From Mortierella sp. BCC40632 (Eukaryota; Mortierellomycota; Mortierellomycetes; Mortierellales; Mortierellaceae): 64,000 bases of DNA. Positions 48,134 to 59,522 of the stretch are shown here, in pieces. Where the stretch lies: positions 1,137,001 through 1,201,000 of the forward strand of contig WAEK01000002.1 of assembly GCA_011634665.1 (NCBI GenBank). The letters are read 5' to 3'. The notes beneath the pieces are model-generated. The model did no database searches, had not been told where the DNA came from, and saw only the letters and a list, made by a program, of their open reading frames with translations. Positions within the stretch are counted from its first letter, which is position 1. Each line of letters begins with the position of its first letter. The position numbers were made by a program, and so were the translations under genes.

Positions 48134-49613
48134 TTACAAAAAAGAAAACAAAAACAAAAAAACAGCAAAACCAACCGTATATTATATTGAATACAACACA
48201 CGAAGGAGATTGAGACGCCAAAATCGTGTAGGAAATACCTTTCAACATTCTACATTTTTTTTTTCAATTAAAAAAAGAGCCTGTAGCTAGCCAACTTGGG
48301 TGGAAGAATGAGAGAGAGCGTGTTTGCGTGTATGTACCTGGATTAGTGAAAAAAAAAAAAAGTGGGGTCCACACCACCAACAAAAGAAGGAAAGGAACGC
48401 ACCTCAAAGTTGTCGTGTCCCGCGGACCTAACCAACCCAGCAAGCCTCTTCCCATTGCTCTTGAGCCAATGGCAGTGCGGATTGGGAGGAAGAGGGAAGA
48501 GGGAAGAGGCGCTAGAGTCCAGGGCTTTGCCTGGCCGCAGCAAACCATTTTTCCTAAATACCAATTTCGGCTTTGGTAGGAGCTACTTGGAGCGGGACAG
48601 CCACGAGGCGCACAGAGTGGGCGAAGATGAAACCTCTCTCAATGTTGTTCTCAACTCCCTTTCGGAGGAGGAGGGAGCCCTCATTATTCGGACCTGTAGT
48701 TGAACCTGCACATATTCCAATGCACATGCTAGTCGGGAGAAAGGAAACCGGAGCCGAGGAGGGGGGGGGAGTCTATCGGTCATACCTGTAGCAGCCACCC
48801 TTATTGTCAGCCACCATCCACCCCATGCTTCTTCATTTGACTCAAAAAAAAAAGAAAAGAAAGAAAGAAAAAAAAAAAAAAAGGTGAGCAGAACAGCATA
48901 AACAATTGAAAAAGTCGCCTCGTCTTCCCACAGATCGCACAATGGCAAGGTAAACGCTCATGGTACTTTTTTTTTCCCATAACCCTGAACTCTAGATAAA
49001 ATAGCACCAACTAGTGCCGAGCGAGACTTTTTTTTTTTTTTTTTCAAGCTGAGCCTGGTTATGGAATGGTATCCTTCTTGGGATCAGATCACCCTGTGTC
49101 CAAGAAAGAAAGAAGAAAGAAAGAAAGAAAAAAAAAAAAAAAAAAAAAAAAAAGCGGTAGGACTGGATTTAGAATTTTGTACGTGCGTTTAAGAACCCCT
49201 CGGAGAAAAGGTACCGCCACGCGTTTTTCTTTTCTTTTTTCAGGGACATACTTTAGCACGCCCACGACCTTCTCTGGCGTTCACTCTTCATGATATCGGA
49301 AAAATCTTTTTTTTTTCTTTTGCAAGTTGGTACCAGCGCTTTTGAAAGGTAATTATTTTTCTTTTAAAAGATGTTGGACATGTTGCAGGAAGGAAGCCTC
49401 TGTGCCAACATCACCCGCCTCAGCCCATTTGGACATTGATTTGGATGGACTCTGATGCCGAGGAGGATCTTGATCTGGTGAAAAGACTCTAGACAGCTAT
49501 AGGACCTAGTTGAAATTTCAAATTACATTTCAGGAGTGAGGAGGCTCCGGGGTAGTTGTTCAGCCAAGAAACTCAACATGCGAAACCAGCAGCGGCAAGG
49601 TATCCGAAGGATG

Positions 49614-49655
<42 letters not shown>
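49614..49655. repeat. Poly-A tract, 42 bp
   Basis: Uninterrupted A run in the RHO1-PPE1 spacer. Confidence 0.95.
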
Positions 49656-49657
<2 letters not shown>

Positions 49658-50492
49658 AAATAGAAACGTTTCACAAGCTCATCATTAGGACTAGGGCGTA
49701 TTTACCGAGAACCAACCGTCTGAGAAAGTCCAACTCCTCACTATAACATTGGATAAGTAGAAGTGGACTCTTATTTGTTCGATGGGCAGACTACTAGACC
49801 ATATTTTCTTTCTTTCCCAGAATCTGCAAGCAAAAGCAATGAGCAGCACTAGTTTCCGATACTCTCCTTTTTTTTTATGCGAATCGCGAGTTGTTTGCAG
49901 TGTTTTCTTGGCTATGTTTGGCCATATCATGTCAAACGCATTGTGGCACATGACTTTGGGATCCATAGACCACTTATCGATAAATCGTCGCTGCCCGTTT
50001 CGTCCTGTGCCGAGTAAAGTGATGCAGTGTTCTGTGAGAGAAGAAAAGGCATTTGTGTGTGAAAAAGAAAGAAAGAAAGAAAGAAAAGAAAAGAAGCACG
50101 CCACCAAACACGCCACACTCTCTAGACTCCCTGCATGTTTGTCTTTTGCTACCAGGGCGTCAGTTTTGATCCTCCATGGACTCCTTGGACTTGACTATTG
50201 GCTGCGCTTCCAATCAGAACACTGCAGTGTCATACTCTTGACTGCCTCTCTCCCTTGTGTCTGCATGGTGCTTTTTGTGGCCGTGACATTGATGGTGGGA
50301 AAAAATAAAATAAGGAGTAAATCTCCCTGGTACTTGACCGGGTACTTTTTTTTTCTTTCACTCCTTCTTTCTTTCTTTCTTTTGCTCGTCTGACCCATTT
50401 GTTACTCTGGACCTATCCTCCTTCTCCCGACAGAGCCAATACAACCAACAGATAGCCCACCAACTTTTCATTCTTCAAGACACAACAGCAGC

Positions 50493-51417
50493 ATGACCAA
50501 TTCAGCATCATCTTTGCTCAATAGTCCTTATTCTCCACTGGACTGGTCCGATTATTTTGAAAGGAAGCGCGAGCTAACCGTCCAGGGTCAGGTCAATGGG
50601 AATCCAGTCGTGACAAAATATACACTTTACGAGTCAAACCCACCACCATCCATCATGACCGAGAAGGATGCAAAAGTGCCCGTGTTTGTAATGCATCACG
50701 GTATTTCTCTTTCTGGACTCTCGTTCGCCCTGGCTGCCAAGGCGCTTCATCGCCTAGTTGGGAAACAAGCACGGATTCTTGCTTATGATGCTCGTGGTCA
50801 TGGTGTGTTTCTTTTCTTCTTGGAGCTATTAGAGAGATGCGCATTTTTTTTTCCTTTGTCATTTGTTGTTTTTTTTTAACGACCAAGCCTTTACTATTGG
50901 TAGGAACAACACGATCTGAGGATGATTTCACCTTGTCTCGGACAAGTCTCGCCAACGATCTCCAGAGTGTGATCTTTGCGGCCTTCAAAGGACGCAAAGA
51001 TAGTGATGACAATAACAACAATGACGAGACACATCTTTTGCCACCCATTCTCCTAGTGGGTCATAGCATGGGTGGAACCGTTGTTTCCGAGGCTGCTTCA
51101 CAGAACCTGATTCCGAATGTGATTGGTGTTGCCGTCCTTGATGTTGCAGAGTGTAAATATCTCTTGTCCTATTTTTCTTCTTCTTTAGTCGAAATTGACA
51201 ATCAAAGTTGGTTTTTTTTTGTTTGCTAACAATTGAGCTATTCACTCTCTGACCTGCTCTAGGCGTAAAGGATCGTGCTTTTGAGCATATCAGACATTGG
51301 GGAGAGACTCAACCAAAAGTGATGTCCTCGATTGAAGAAGTCATCAAGTGGGGGTATGGATATGATCTCTTGTTTTTTCTTCTTTCTCTCAAGATTTCAA
51401 GATGCCATTGTTCACGT

Positions 51418-51452
<35 letters not shown>

Positions 51453-51859
51453 CTCTCTTCTTTTCTCTCTCTCTCCATAGTCTCGATTCAGGTTCAGTAT
51501 TAAACCTGGAATCGTTGCGCGTCTCCTACCCGCCTATTGTCACCCCAATCCTCTCTAAGGATGATGATAACCAAACAAAAAAGACCCAGTATACCTGGAG
51601 AACCGATCTTCTTCGTGCAGAACCTTATTGGAATACTTGGTTCCAAGATCTGAATGCCAAGTTTCTTTCAATTCCTCAACGCAAGATTCTTTTTCTTGCA
51701 AGAGAGAATTATCTGGACGAGATCATGAATCATGCACTGGAGGAGGGTCAATTTCAATTGGAGGTGTTTGCGGAGAGTGGACATTGTTTACAGGAAGATG
51801 ACCCTGAGCGGGCTGCTAGGAATCTTTATGACTTTTGGAGGCAATGCTCCCAGTCCTGA
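50493..51859 (+). CDS. PPE1: Protein phosphatase methylesterase Ppe1/PPME1
   Basis: Four exons: 50493-50802, 50904-51152, 51263-51353, 51481-51859; 342 aa. It is an alpha/beta hydrolase that removes the methyl ester from the C-terminal leucine of the PP2A catalytic subunit, opposing the Ppm1 methyltransferase. Seen: substrate-side DWSDYF near the start, oxyanion-side MHHGISLSGLSFALAAK, YDARGHG, nucleophile elbow VGHSMGG with Ser near 156, DVAE with the acidic residue, TWRTDLLRAEPYWNTWF, and the catalytic His in ESGHCLQEDDP near 316. The intron 2 donor has two overlapping GT choices; only GTAAAT at 51153 keeps the frame (AECVKDRAFEHI). It is convergent with the proteasome gene. Confidence 0.93.
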
Positions 51860-52260
51860 TTTTTTTTTTTTTTCTCTCTTTCATTTTTTGAGCTGAAGCG
51901 AAGGGGAAGGTCAAATGAAGATGAACTTTAGAAAGATAAAAAAACGCTAGCACGCTACAGCACGTCCAAGTACCTGAATAAAAAGATGACTGTTTGTCCA
52001 ACGAGTGCTAAAACTTTATGCGTGCAAATCCGCGCTCATCAATGAGGAGTAGTTGCTAAGAATAACAATTCTTTTGCTTCCTGCATCTCACTGTTGGCCT
52101 AAGGGGGGGAAGAGGAGGAAGGGTTGTGCCGATACCCTTGCCCTAGGCATTTGCAGTTTCTTTAAAATTCCCTTTTGGATTGAAAGATTTATTTGCAAAA
52201 GAAAAGTAAAAAAAGGTATTCCTATTTTTTTTAATATACCTTTATCTTTATCTTTATCTT
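51860..52260. other. Convergent 3' spacer PPE1 / proteasome alpha-6
   Basis: 400 bp without a gene; a short T run follows the PPE1 stop, and a TTTATC repeat at about 52240-52260 adjoins the proteasome gene stop. Confidence 0.5.
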
Positions 52261-53546
52261 TTAATCCTTCTCAACAATCCTCTGGAGATGCTCCTCGATC
52301 TCTGGCACCGTCAAGGTACGGAACCTGGGTTCCCGTTGAGAGACCACACCGACCTCAATCTCGGTCGCCTTAAAATCGGACGACAACACGGTTGACAATG
52401 TCGTGATAGCAAGCTATTATTAAGGCATTTCAAAAAGAAAGGATGAATGAAAGAAAGGCAAGTAAAGAGTCAGTCATCCTGCTGCTTTTTGATAGAGAGA
52501 TCGTCCAATAGCTATGACTCGGGTCCCAATGAACGACCGATCGGACTAAATTATAGTGTCGATTCAAGGAGGTTCGGTGGTATAAAAGTACTCCAGAATC
52601 CAAAAAAGAAACAACAGGAAAAAAAAAAAAAAAAAAACTCACCTCAATGGCTTCCTCTTCGTTGAGCTCCTTCTCCTTCTTCAATTTTTTCTCCAAGTGG
52701 TTCAAACTCTCTGTCTGTTTTGCTCCTGCTGCCGTAGCCTTGAAGCCGACAAAGTATCCTGCAGGGTCCACCTTGAAAAGCTGAGGGCCTCTCTCGTCAT
52801 CCAATCCAATCAAGATCATGGCTATTAGATTATCATCATCAACATCAGAATCATGTCGCGATAGAGAACAATAAAGTCGTTAGAAACGCGTTTTGAATTC
52901 CAGATATATAAATGACCATATTCTCTTTGCAATAATGCTGCCGATCTTTTTCTCTCCTAAAAAAAAAAAACAACAACTTACAAACACCAAGAGGTCGCAT
53001 GGCGGCGTGCTGGGTGTAGACCTGGTTAACGTTGGCCATACGCTTAGCCAACATATCCGGAGGGATCTCATATCCAAACTTGTATCGGAACTCGGCTGCC
53101 TCTCTCTGTGCCCTGGACACAGCAGATCGTGCATCGGGCACCAAACCAGTCATGACACATCCAATCTTGGACGTCAATGGGTAAATGTGGCGAATCGTTG
53201 AAGCATCCAGCAATTTGTCCTATCATAGCAGGGAAGAATCAAGCAAGTAGAAAAAAAAAAGGTCAGATATGGAGAGATGGGTGGAGGAATTGCAAGAGGG
53301 CTGTTTGAAAACGAATTGACCCGTCTTCAATTGGATACAAATCCCATTGCCGCAGAGTTGCCTGACGATTTCGCGATATTTAAATAGAAAGAGGAAAGGG
53401 GGGAAAGTCGAGCCTTACAGGGACTTTGTGCTGAGTAACGATCACACACGAGTCCTTTCCACGGACACCGATCGATGTAATTCCCGAGTTGGAGATGGCC
53501 TTGAAGGCATATTCTATAAGAAAGAAATATCCCGCCAGAAAAGTAA

Positions 53547-53606
<60 letters not shown>

Positions 53607-53921
53607 ATAGGTAGGGGGTTAGCAACAGACTTTTTTTTTTTTTTTTTTTTTTCAGCCGTCCCTGGAATGGTATTTGTCCTGGAGGAGAGGTCGATCGCGT
53701 TCCTGCACAGGTCTGATTCTGTCTTTTTTTATCATTCTCAATATTCACAGTGCTCCTGAGTAGAAAGACAAGAATCAAGAAGGAAAATAATAACAATAAA
53801 AATAGTAAAAAGTAAAAAGTAGACGCTCGAGGTCTGGCAGCGGTCCATTACCGACTTGGTACAGTCTTCCCTCGGGCGAGAAGATGGTGATGTGACGATC
53901 GTATCCTGCTCCGCGACTCAT
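52261..53921 (-). CDS. SCL1: 20S proteasome subunit alpha-6 (PSMA6/Scl1)
   Basis: Five exons on the minus strand: 53921-53852, 53513-53419, 53219-52982, 52821-52643, 52413-52261; 244 aa (human PSMA6 has 246). The N-terminus [20 protein letters not shown] carries the alpha-subunit signature and the YDR gate motif; the paralogue-specific RHITIF start marks alpha-6 (yeast alpha-1, Scl1). Further landmarks are [41 protein letters not shown] split by no intron, [18 protein letters not shown] and [17 protein letters not shown]. Alpha subunits form the outer rings of the 20S core and control substrate entry. The gene shares a 442-bp divergent promoter region with QCR7. Intron 2 (after residue 55) is 199 bp. 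Confidence 0.95.
53555..53601. repeat. (GA)23 microsatellite in a proteasome intron
   Basis: On the coding strand this is a CT run in the first intron of the alpha-6 gene, between the donor and acceptor. Confidence 0.9.
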
Positions 53922-54363
53922 TGGTAACTGCTATCCTCGAGAGGTCGTTGACTGGGGTGTTCTGGAGGAAAAATAAAAAAAAAAAAAATAAAAAAATATA
54001 GACAGACGCGTAGGACAGAGAAGGTTGAAGGGAGATGGATGCGTTTCGACAAATGCAAAAAGAGATGCAACAGTGGAGGAGGAGAGGCAGAGAGGAATGG
54101 GACGTGTTGCGTTGCGTGTGTGTGCGCGTGCGTGTCAAGGACCAGTCCTCTCAGGAAGCAGAAAGAGCGATTGGGGAAGATTCCGTGATGCGTGATTCCA
54201 TCACATGACATTAAGAGAGTAGAGAGAGAGGGGAGAAAGAAGTGGACGAACGGGACGCGGAGCTGTTCCTTCCGAAGATTTGTTTTTTTTCGTCTCGTTC
54301 TCTCTCCTCTCTCTCTCTACTCCATCTCGCCATCCTTTTCTTTTGTCCTCTCGATAAGAAATC
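53922..54363. promoter_or_regulatory. Divergent promoter of SCL1 and QCR7
   Basis: 442 bp between the two start codons. It contains an A-rich run near 53970-53997, a GC-rich middle, and a CT-rich leader on the QCR7 side. No clear TATA box. Confidence 0.6.
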
Positions 54364-55786
54364 ATGTCTGGAATCACTCTTGTCAACCAGGTCAAGGCCT
54401 CCAAGTTCTGGAACGGTCTTCTCCAGCCCGTTGCTAACGCCTTTGTTGAGGCTTCCGGTTACCGCAAGCTCGGTGCGTCTCTTTTTCTTTCTCTGAATCT
54501 CTGACACTCACTCGCCATCTCTCCCTTCTCCGATCCTGATGCGTTGATTCGGCAGACCCCGTCCTCTCTCTTTCTCGTCCCCCGCGCGCCTCATCCCTCT
54601 CCTCGCCCACACTCGCTGCAGAGAGAAAGAATGAATGAATGAAAGAAAGGAAGAGCCGCCAGCCTTTGCTCAGCCCAGGATTTCTCTGCTAGCAGCCAGC
54701 AACCTTTTTTTTTTTTATTCTTCGGCATTTTCGGATGAACAGAAGAGACGCGGATTTCCGAACTTGGACAGGGAATAGAACTGCTCCCTTTTGCATACGC
54801 ACACACACATCCGCTCCCGCTCTCGCTCTCACTCTACATTCACGCGCACACTCATATTCCGATCAACCCTACTGCCGACCTGGCACTTCGACACACGTCT
54901 ACACGCACGCATATCAGTATTTGCTCCACGTCTTCAGTCCTGAACACGGCCTTGTTCACCATCTCGGACCAATTTTGGATTGCATGCATGCATACACACA
55001 TGCATGAGTGCTCCTCCACCTCCATCTCTTGCACAAGCAAACACCAACCAGACTTTTCTCACTCCATCCAGGACAAGAAAAAAAAATAAGAGATAGAGTC
55101 ATTGCGCGACTGACTGGCTAACCTTTTCTTTTCTTTTCTTTTCGTCTGATCTAACTTTACAAAGGCATGCGTTACGATGACATCTTGCGTGAGGAAACCG
55201 ACATCATCCGCGAGGCCATCAACCGTCTTCCCGCTGAGGAGACCTACGAGCGTCTTTACCGCATGAAGGTTGCTTGCCAGTACTCTCTCTCGCACACCAT
55301 TGCCACCAACGAGACCAAGCTCAAGGCCGAGGATGTAAACTACTTTGTTTATTCTTTTGCTTTTTTTAAAAAAAGAGAGAGAGAGACTCTTGCAGGTGGA
55401 TCTCTTTTCCAGAAGATACGTTGATACTGACAATTAGGAGAGGGTGGTCTTTACTACCCTTTTTTTTACTCTTTTACACAATAGGATATCAGATACCTTA
55501 CTCCTATCATTGACCAGGTTGCTGCCGAGTTTGCCGAGAAGGAGGACTTTAACGTAAGCTGTTGTTGTTGTTGTTGTTGTTGTTACTCTTAAATGATTGG
55601 CCTCGACTTTTTCTTTTTTTTGTTCTTGATCTGCTCTGATCTATTTCGAAGCCGACCACTCGAAGCAGACGATTAACGCGCCTTTTTTTTTTTTTTTTTC
55701 TTTTTCTTTTTCTTTCTATCTTTCTTTCTCTTTTCTCTCTACTTTCGACCTCTGGATAATAGAACATCAAATCCTTCACCAAGTAA
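54364..55786 (+). CDS. QCR7: Ubiquinol-cytochrome c reductase subunit 7 (14 kDa)
   Basis: Four exons: 54364-54472, 55165-55334, 55485-55553, 55763-55786; 123 aa, the normal size. It is a matrix-facing subunit of respiratory complex III that binds cytochrome b. Seen: ASGYRKLGMRYDDILREET, INRLPAEETYERLYRMKVA, CQYSLSHT, then YLTPIIDQVAAEFAEKEDF and a short C-terminus in its own exon (NIKSFTK). The first intron is 692 bp, more than the whole coding sequence. Codon use is strongly biased (CTC, ACC, AAG), as in RACK1. No presequence is expected for this subunit. Confidence 0.95.
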
Positions 55787-56386
55787 AGAAAAAACAACAA
55801 AGTACAAAATACAAAATACAAAAAAAAAAAAGAGAGAAAATGGATCTCTTGTTCAATAGACGATCTTCCATTGTTTCCTTATAACGCTACTCTTGCTTCC
55901 CATCCTCCACTTCTCTTTCTCTTTCACTTTCACAATTAACAAAATACGCCCCCCTCGCAACATCCTCGTATACACAAAACTTTTTTGATTTTGTTTTTTT
56001 TTTTTTCCTTTTCAAATACAACCTCATTTTACTTATTGGAATCCCATACCATGGAGACAAGTCTTTTTCATCATTCTCCTTTTAGGAGAACATGAAAGAA
56101 GTTTTTTTTTTTTTTTTTTTTTTTTTTTATATATCTTTTTTTTTTTTACAACTGGTGGCACCTCCACATTCGAGAAGGGGGGAGAAGAAGAAGCCTATTT
56201 CAACCCAACTCGCTCCAGTTCTCTCTCACTCGCTTCTTGGTTGTTGTTGTTGTTGTTATTTGTTGTGGGAGAGAGAAAAGTTGGTTGCGGATCGCAATCA
56301 TCATTTCTCAAGGTCATTTTTGTATTTGTTTTTGTTTTCCAAGTTGAGGGGAGGCAGAGCCTGTAGGTCAAAAGGGTGTTGACTCC
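55787..56386. other. Convergent 3' spacer QCR7 / alpha-tubulin
   Basis: 600 bp with T runs at about 55994-56006, 56102-56127 and 56138-56147 and a (GTT)n near 56240. No gene seen. Confidence 0.5.
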
Positions 56387-58726
56387 TTAGAACTCGGCAC
56401 CATCTCCACCTCCATCTTGCGAGTCCGAACCAACCTCCTCATAATCCTTCTCAAGAGCAGCCAAATCCTCACGGGCTTCCGAGAATTCACCTTCCTCCAT
56501 ACCCTCACCCACATACCAGTGCACAAAGGCACGCTTGGCATACATAAGATCAAACTTGTGATCCAATCGAGACCAGGCCTCGGCAATGGCCGTCGTGTTG
56601 GACAACATACAGACGGCACGTTGGACCTTGGCGACTTCACCACCTGGGACGACGGTAGGAGGTTGATGATTGATACCAACCTTGAAACCAGTTGGGCACC
56701 AATCCACAAACTGAATCGTACGCTTGGTCTTGATGTTGGTAATGGCCGTGGACACATCCTTGGGAATGACATCACCACGGTACAACAGACAACAGGCCAT
56801 GTACTTGCCATTCTTGGGGTCACACTTGACCATCTGGTTCGAGGTCTCGAAACAGGCCGAGGTGATCTCCTGAACATTCAATTGCTCATGGAAGGCCTTC
56901 TTGGCACTCAGGATGGGGGCATAAGTGACCAAGGGGAAATGAATACGAGGATAAGGTACCAAATTGGTCTGGAATTCGGTCAAGTCCACGTTCAACGAAC
57001 CCACAAATCGAAGCGAAGCCGTGATGGACGAGACGACCTGGGCAATCAATCGGTTAAGATGACTGTAGTTGGGACGAGAAATGTCCAAGTTACGACGACA
57101 AATGTCATAGATGGCCTCGTTATCGACCATGAAGGCACAATCGGTGTGTTCAAGAGTGGTGTGGGTGGTCAAGATTGAATTGTAGGGTTCGACGACCGAG
57201 GTGGCCATCTCGGGAGCAGGGTAGACCGCAAACTCGAGCTTGGATTTTTTACCATAGTCGACCGAAAGACGTTCCAGAAGCAAGGCACCGAAACCGGAAC
57301 CCGTACCACCTCCGAACGAGTGGAAGACGAGGAATCCCTGGAGTCCGGAGCAGGCATCGGCCAACTTGCGGACACGTTCCAAGACGTTGTCGACGAGTTC
57401 CTTACCGATCGTGTAATGACCACGAGCATAGTTGTTGGCTGCATCTTCCTTGCCATTGATCATCTGCTCAGGGTGGAACAGGCTAAGGTGATGATGATCA
57501 TGGTAATTGATATATTTATATTTTTTTTTTTTTTTTTTTTTTTGGCGCGAAAGAAGGATTTGACAAGCAATTGAGAGGTGAGAAAGGCGTTGGTGTCAAG
57601 ACTTGACTAGTAAATAGCAGAGTAGGAAAAAAAAAAAGAAAAAACTTACGAGCGGTAGGTACCACGACGGACTTCGCCAACGACAGTCTCCTCGAGATCG
57701 ACAAAGACTATTCAATTTTTTTTAAGAGGGGGCAGGGGGAAGAAGACGAGTGAGTGAGAAAACAGGGCCCAATTGACGAATGATGGGGTCCTTGGAAGGA
57801 GCACGGTCCAGGCCGGCCCTGCACAATGTCCCTGACTGGGCTCTCTCTTTTTCTCGGCGTGTGTGTGTATGCTGCGTCTCCCTTTTTCAATGCCGGGAAG
57901 GGTGCGCACACATGACATGCTCGAGTCCCAGGGGGGGAGGAGGCAATTTTTTGGGGGGAGAGGAATGGGCGATGTGGGATTTTGGATGGGCAACACAAAG
58001 GGAACCAATCGACTTGCAGAGAGAGAGAAAGAACGAAAACAAAAAGGAGAAAGAGAAGCAGAAGCAGAAGCAGAAAAAAAAAGGACCCAGGACATGGTTG
58101 AATGAATACTTACTGGCGCGAGGAACGTGCTTGCCGGCAGCGGTCTCTGAGAAGAAAGTGCTCGAGGACGAGTCAAACTGGCTTGACTGCTTGTCAGACG
58201 AACTAACAAGAGAATGAATCGACCAGGGCAGGAAAAAAAAAAAGAAAAAGTGAAACGGTTAAGCTCAACAACTCTTTCTTTTCTCCATCATCAAAAAAAA
58301 AAGGGAACGGTCATCATTCCCATTCACTTACACAGTGCCATCAGGCGCGATGCCATGCTCGTGGCAGTAAAGTTCCCAGCAGGCATTACCGATTTGGATA
58401 CCAGCCTTAAAAAAAAAAAAAAAAAAAAAAAAAATGAGCGGAGAATGGATAAGTTATGGAGACCAAAAAAAAAATAACGATGATAATCATCACAATCCTC
58501 CTTCTCCTTCTTTCATTCTAAAAGAGAGAGAATGCTGAACCAGGTGCCTTACCTGACCGACGTGGAGAGCTAGGTGTTCATTCAGCAGATTAAAAGAAGA
58601 AAGAAAAGAAAAGAAAAAGCAAGCCAAAGAGTTAGTCTCAAAGGAAACGAACTAAACGCACAAGACCTCCTCCACACAGGGTATGCAGTAAAAGTATGGA
58701 GAACGCGTACAGATGACTTCGCGCAT
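56387..58726 (-). CDS. Alpha-tubulin
   Basis: Six exons on the minus strand: 58726-58711 (16 nt), 58569-58553 (17 nt), 58405-58332, 58202-58114, 57707-57650, 57482-56387; 449 aa. Reading across the junctions gives [19 protein letters not shown], so the two microexons are well supported. Landmarks: tubulin signature GGGTGSG, Lys40 in SSDKQ, Glu71, [13 protein letters not shown] with the catalytic Glu of alpha-tubulin, and a C-terminus ending in GDGAEF (Phe rather than Tyr, as in several fungi). Alpha-tubulin pairs with beta-tubulin to build microtubules. Odd: residues 66-91 read [20 protein letters not shown] before LFHPEQ, so Pro72, Asp76, Thr80 and Gln85 of the usual sequence are replaced by Glu, Gly, Arg and Ser. 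The H1-S2 loop is Ser-rich. Confidence 0.95.
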
Positions 58727-59522
58727 GGTGACTTGGAGTGCCTTGAGAAAAGGTGGAGAAAAAACAACAAAGAAAGAGAGCGAGTGTTGGGAGAGAGAGA
58801 ATGAATGGAGTCTTTGAAGGGAGCCGGTGCTGTAGAGTCGTGTTATGGGACTAAAGGGAACCGATAAAGAAAAAAAAAAAAAAAAAAAAAAAAAAAAGCG
58901 AACAAAGCCTGTTCATTTTTTATAGGACGACAGGTCCTATATCTCGACGAGTCCTCGAGGGAAAGAGCAAGACCTGCTTTTTCTTTTTCTTTTTTTTTTT
59001 GGGCTGCATTCGGCAGTACCGTGCAAGGAGAAAGGGGGTCTTTTGAACTCAGGACTGATACAAACATAGCATATACACACACACACACAGCTCGGATGCG
59101 GACAGAGAGAGAGAGGGGACCGGTGGTAGTAGTAGTAGTAGTAGTAGTAGAAGTAGTAGTAGTAATGCTCAAAGAGGTAAGAAAGAAGGAGGCCGAACTC
59201 CCGTGGTTGCCGCTGCGCGCCGCGCGGCCACCACACCATGCCACACCATGCATCCTACACAATCCACCCGCCTCTCTCTCTCTCTCTCTCTCCCATGCGC
59301 TTGAATTGTTTCCGCAGGAGTTGGCTTTTGTAACTTTTCGATGACAACAGCAATTAATTGCCACGACCAAACAGCTCTTGTATTGTGGTTGTGGCAAAAA
59401 AAAAAAGATCTGCTCTCCCTCATAGTCTTTGTCCAATTGTTGGGACAACATGATTTAAAAAGAGCTCTAAATGAAAACGAGCCATTTTTTTTTGCCCTGG
59501 TTACTCTAGCTGCCTCGTTGCT
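58727..59522. promoter_or_regulatory. Spacer with alpha-tubulin promoter
   Basis: 800 bp upstream of alpha-tubulin on the minus strand and 3' of the thioesterase gene. It includes an A run at about 58868-58897, a (TAG)n run near 59126-59163 and a CT run near 59273-59292. No gene seen. Confidence 0.5.

Larger units (their letters stand above)
47714..50492. other. Spacer of 2.8 kb between RHO1 and PPE1
   Basis: Includes A68 at 48064-48131, A42 at 49614-49655 and shorter T/A runs at 48840-48880, 49028-49044 and 49128-49153. Frames in the stretch are short and without recognisable domains, including one on the minus strand at 49691-50116. I see no RNA gene. Confidence 0.5.

Noticed and set aside
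56417..57178. 253-codon plus-strand frame
   Set aside because: Antisense shadow of the alpha-tubulin last exon.
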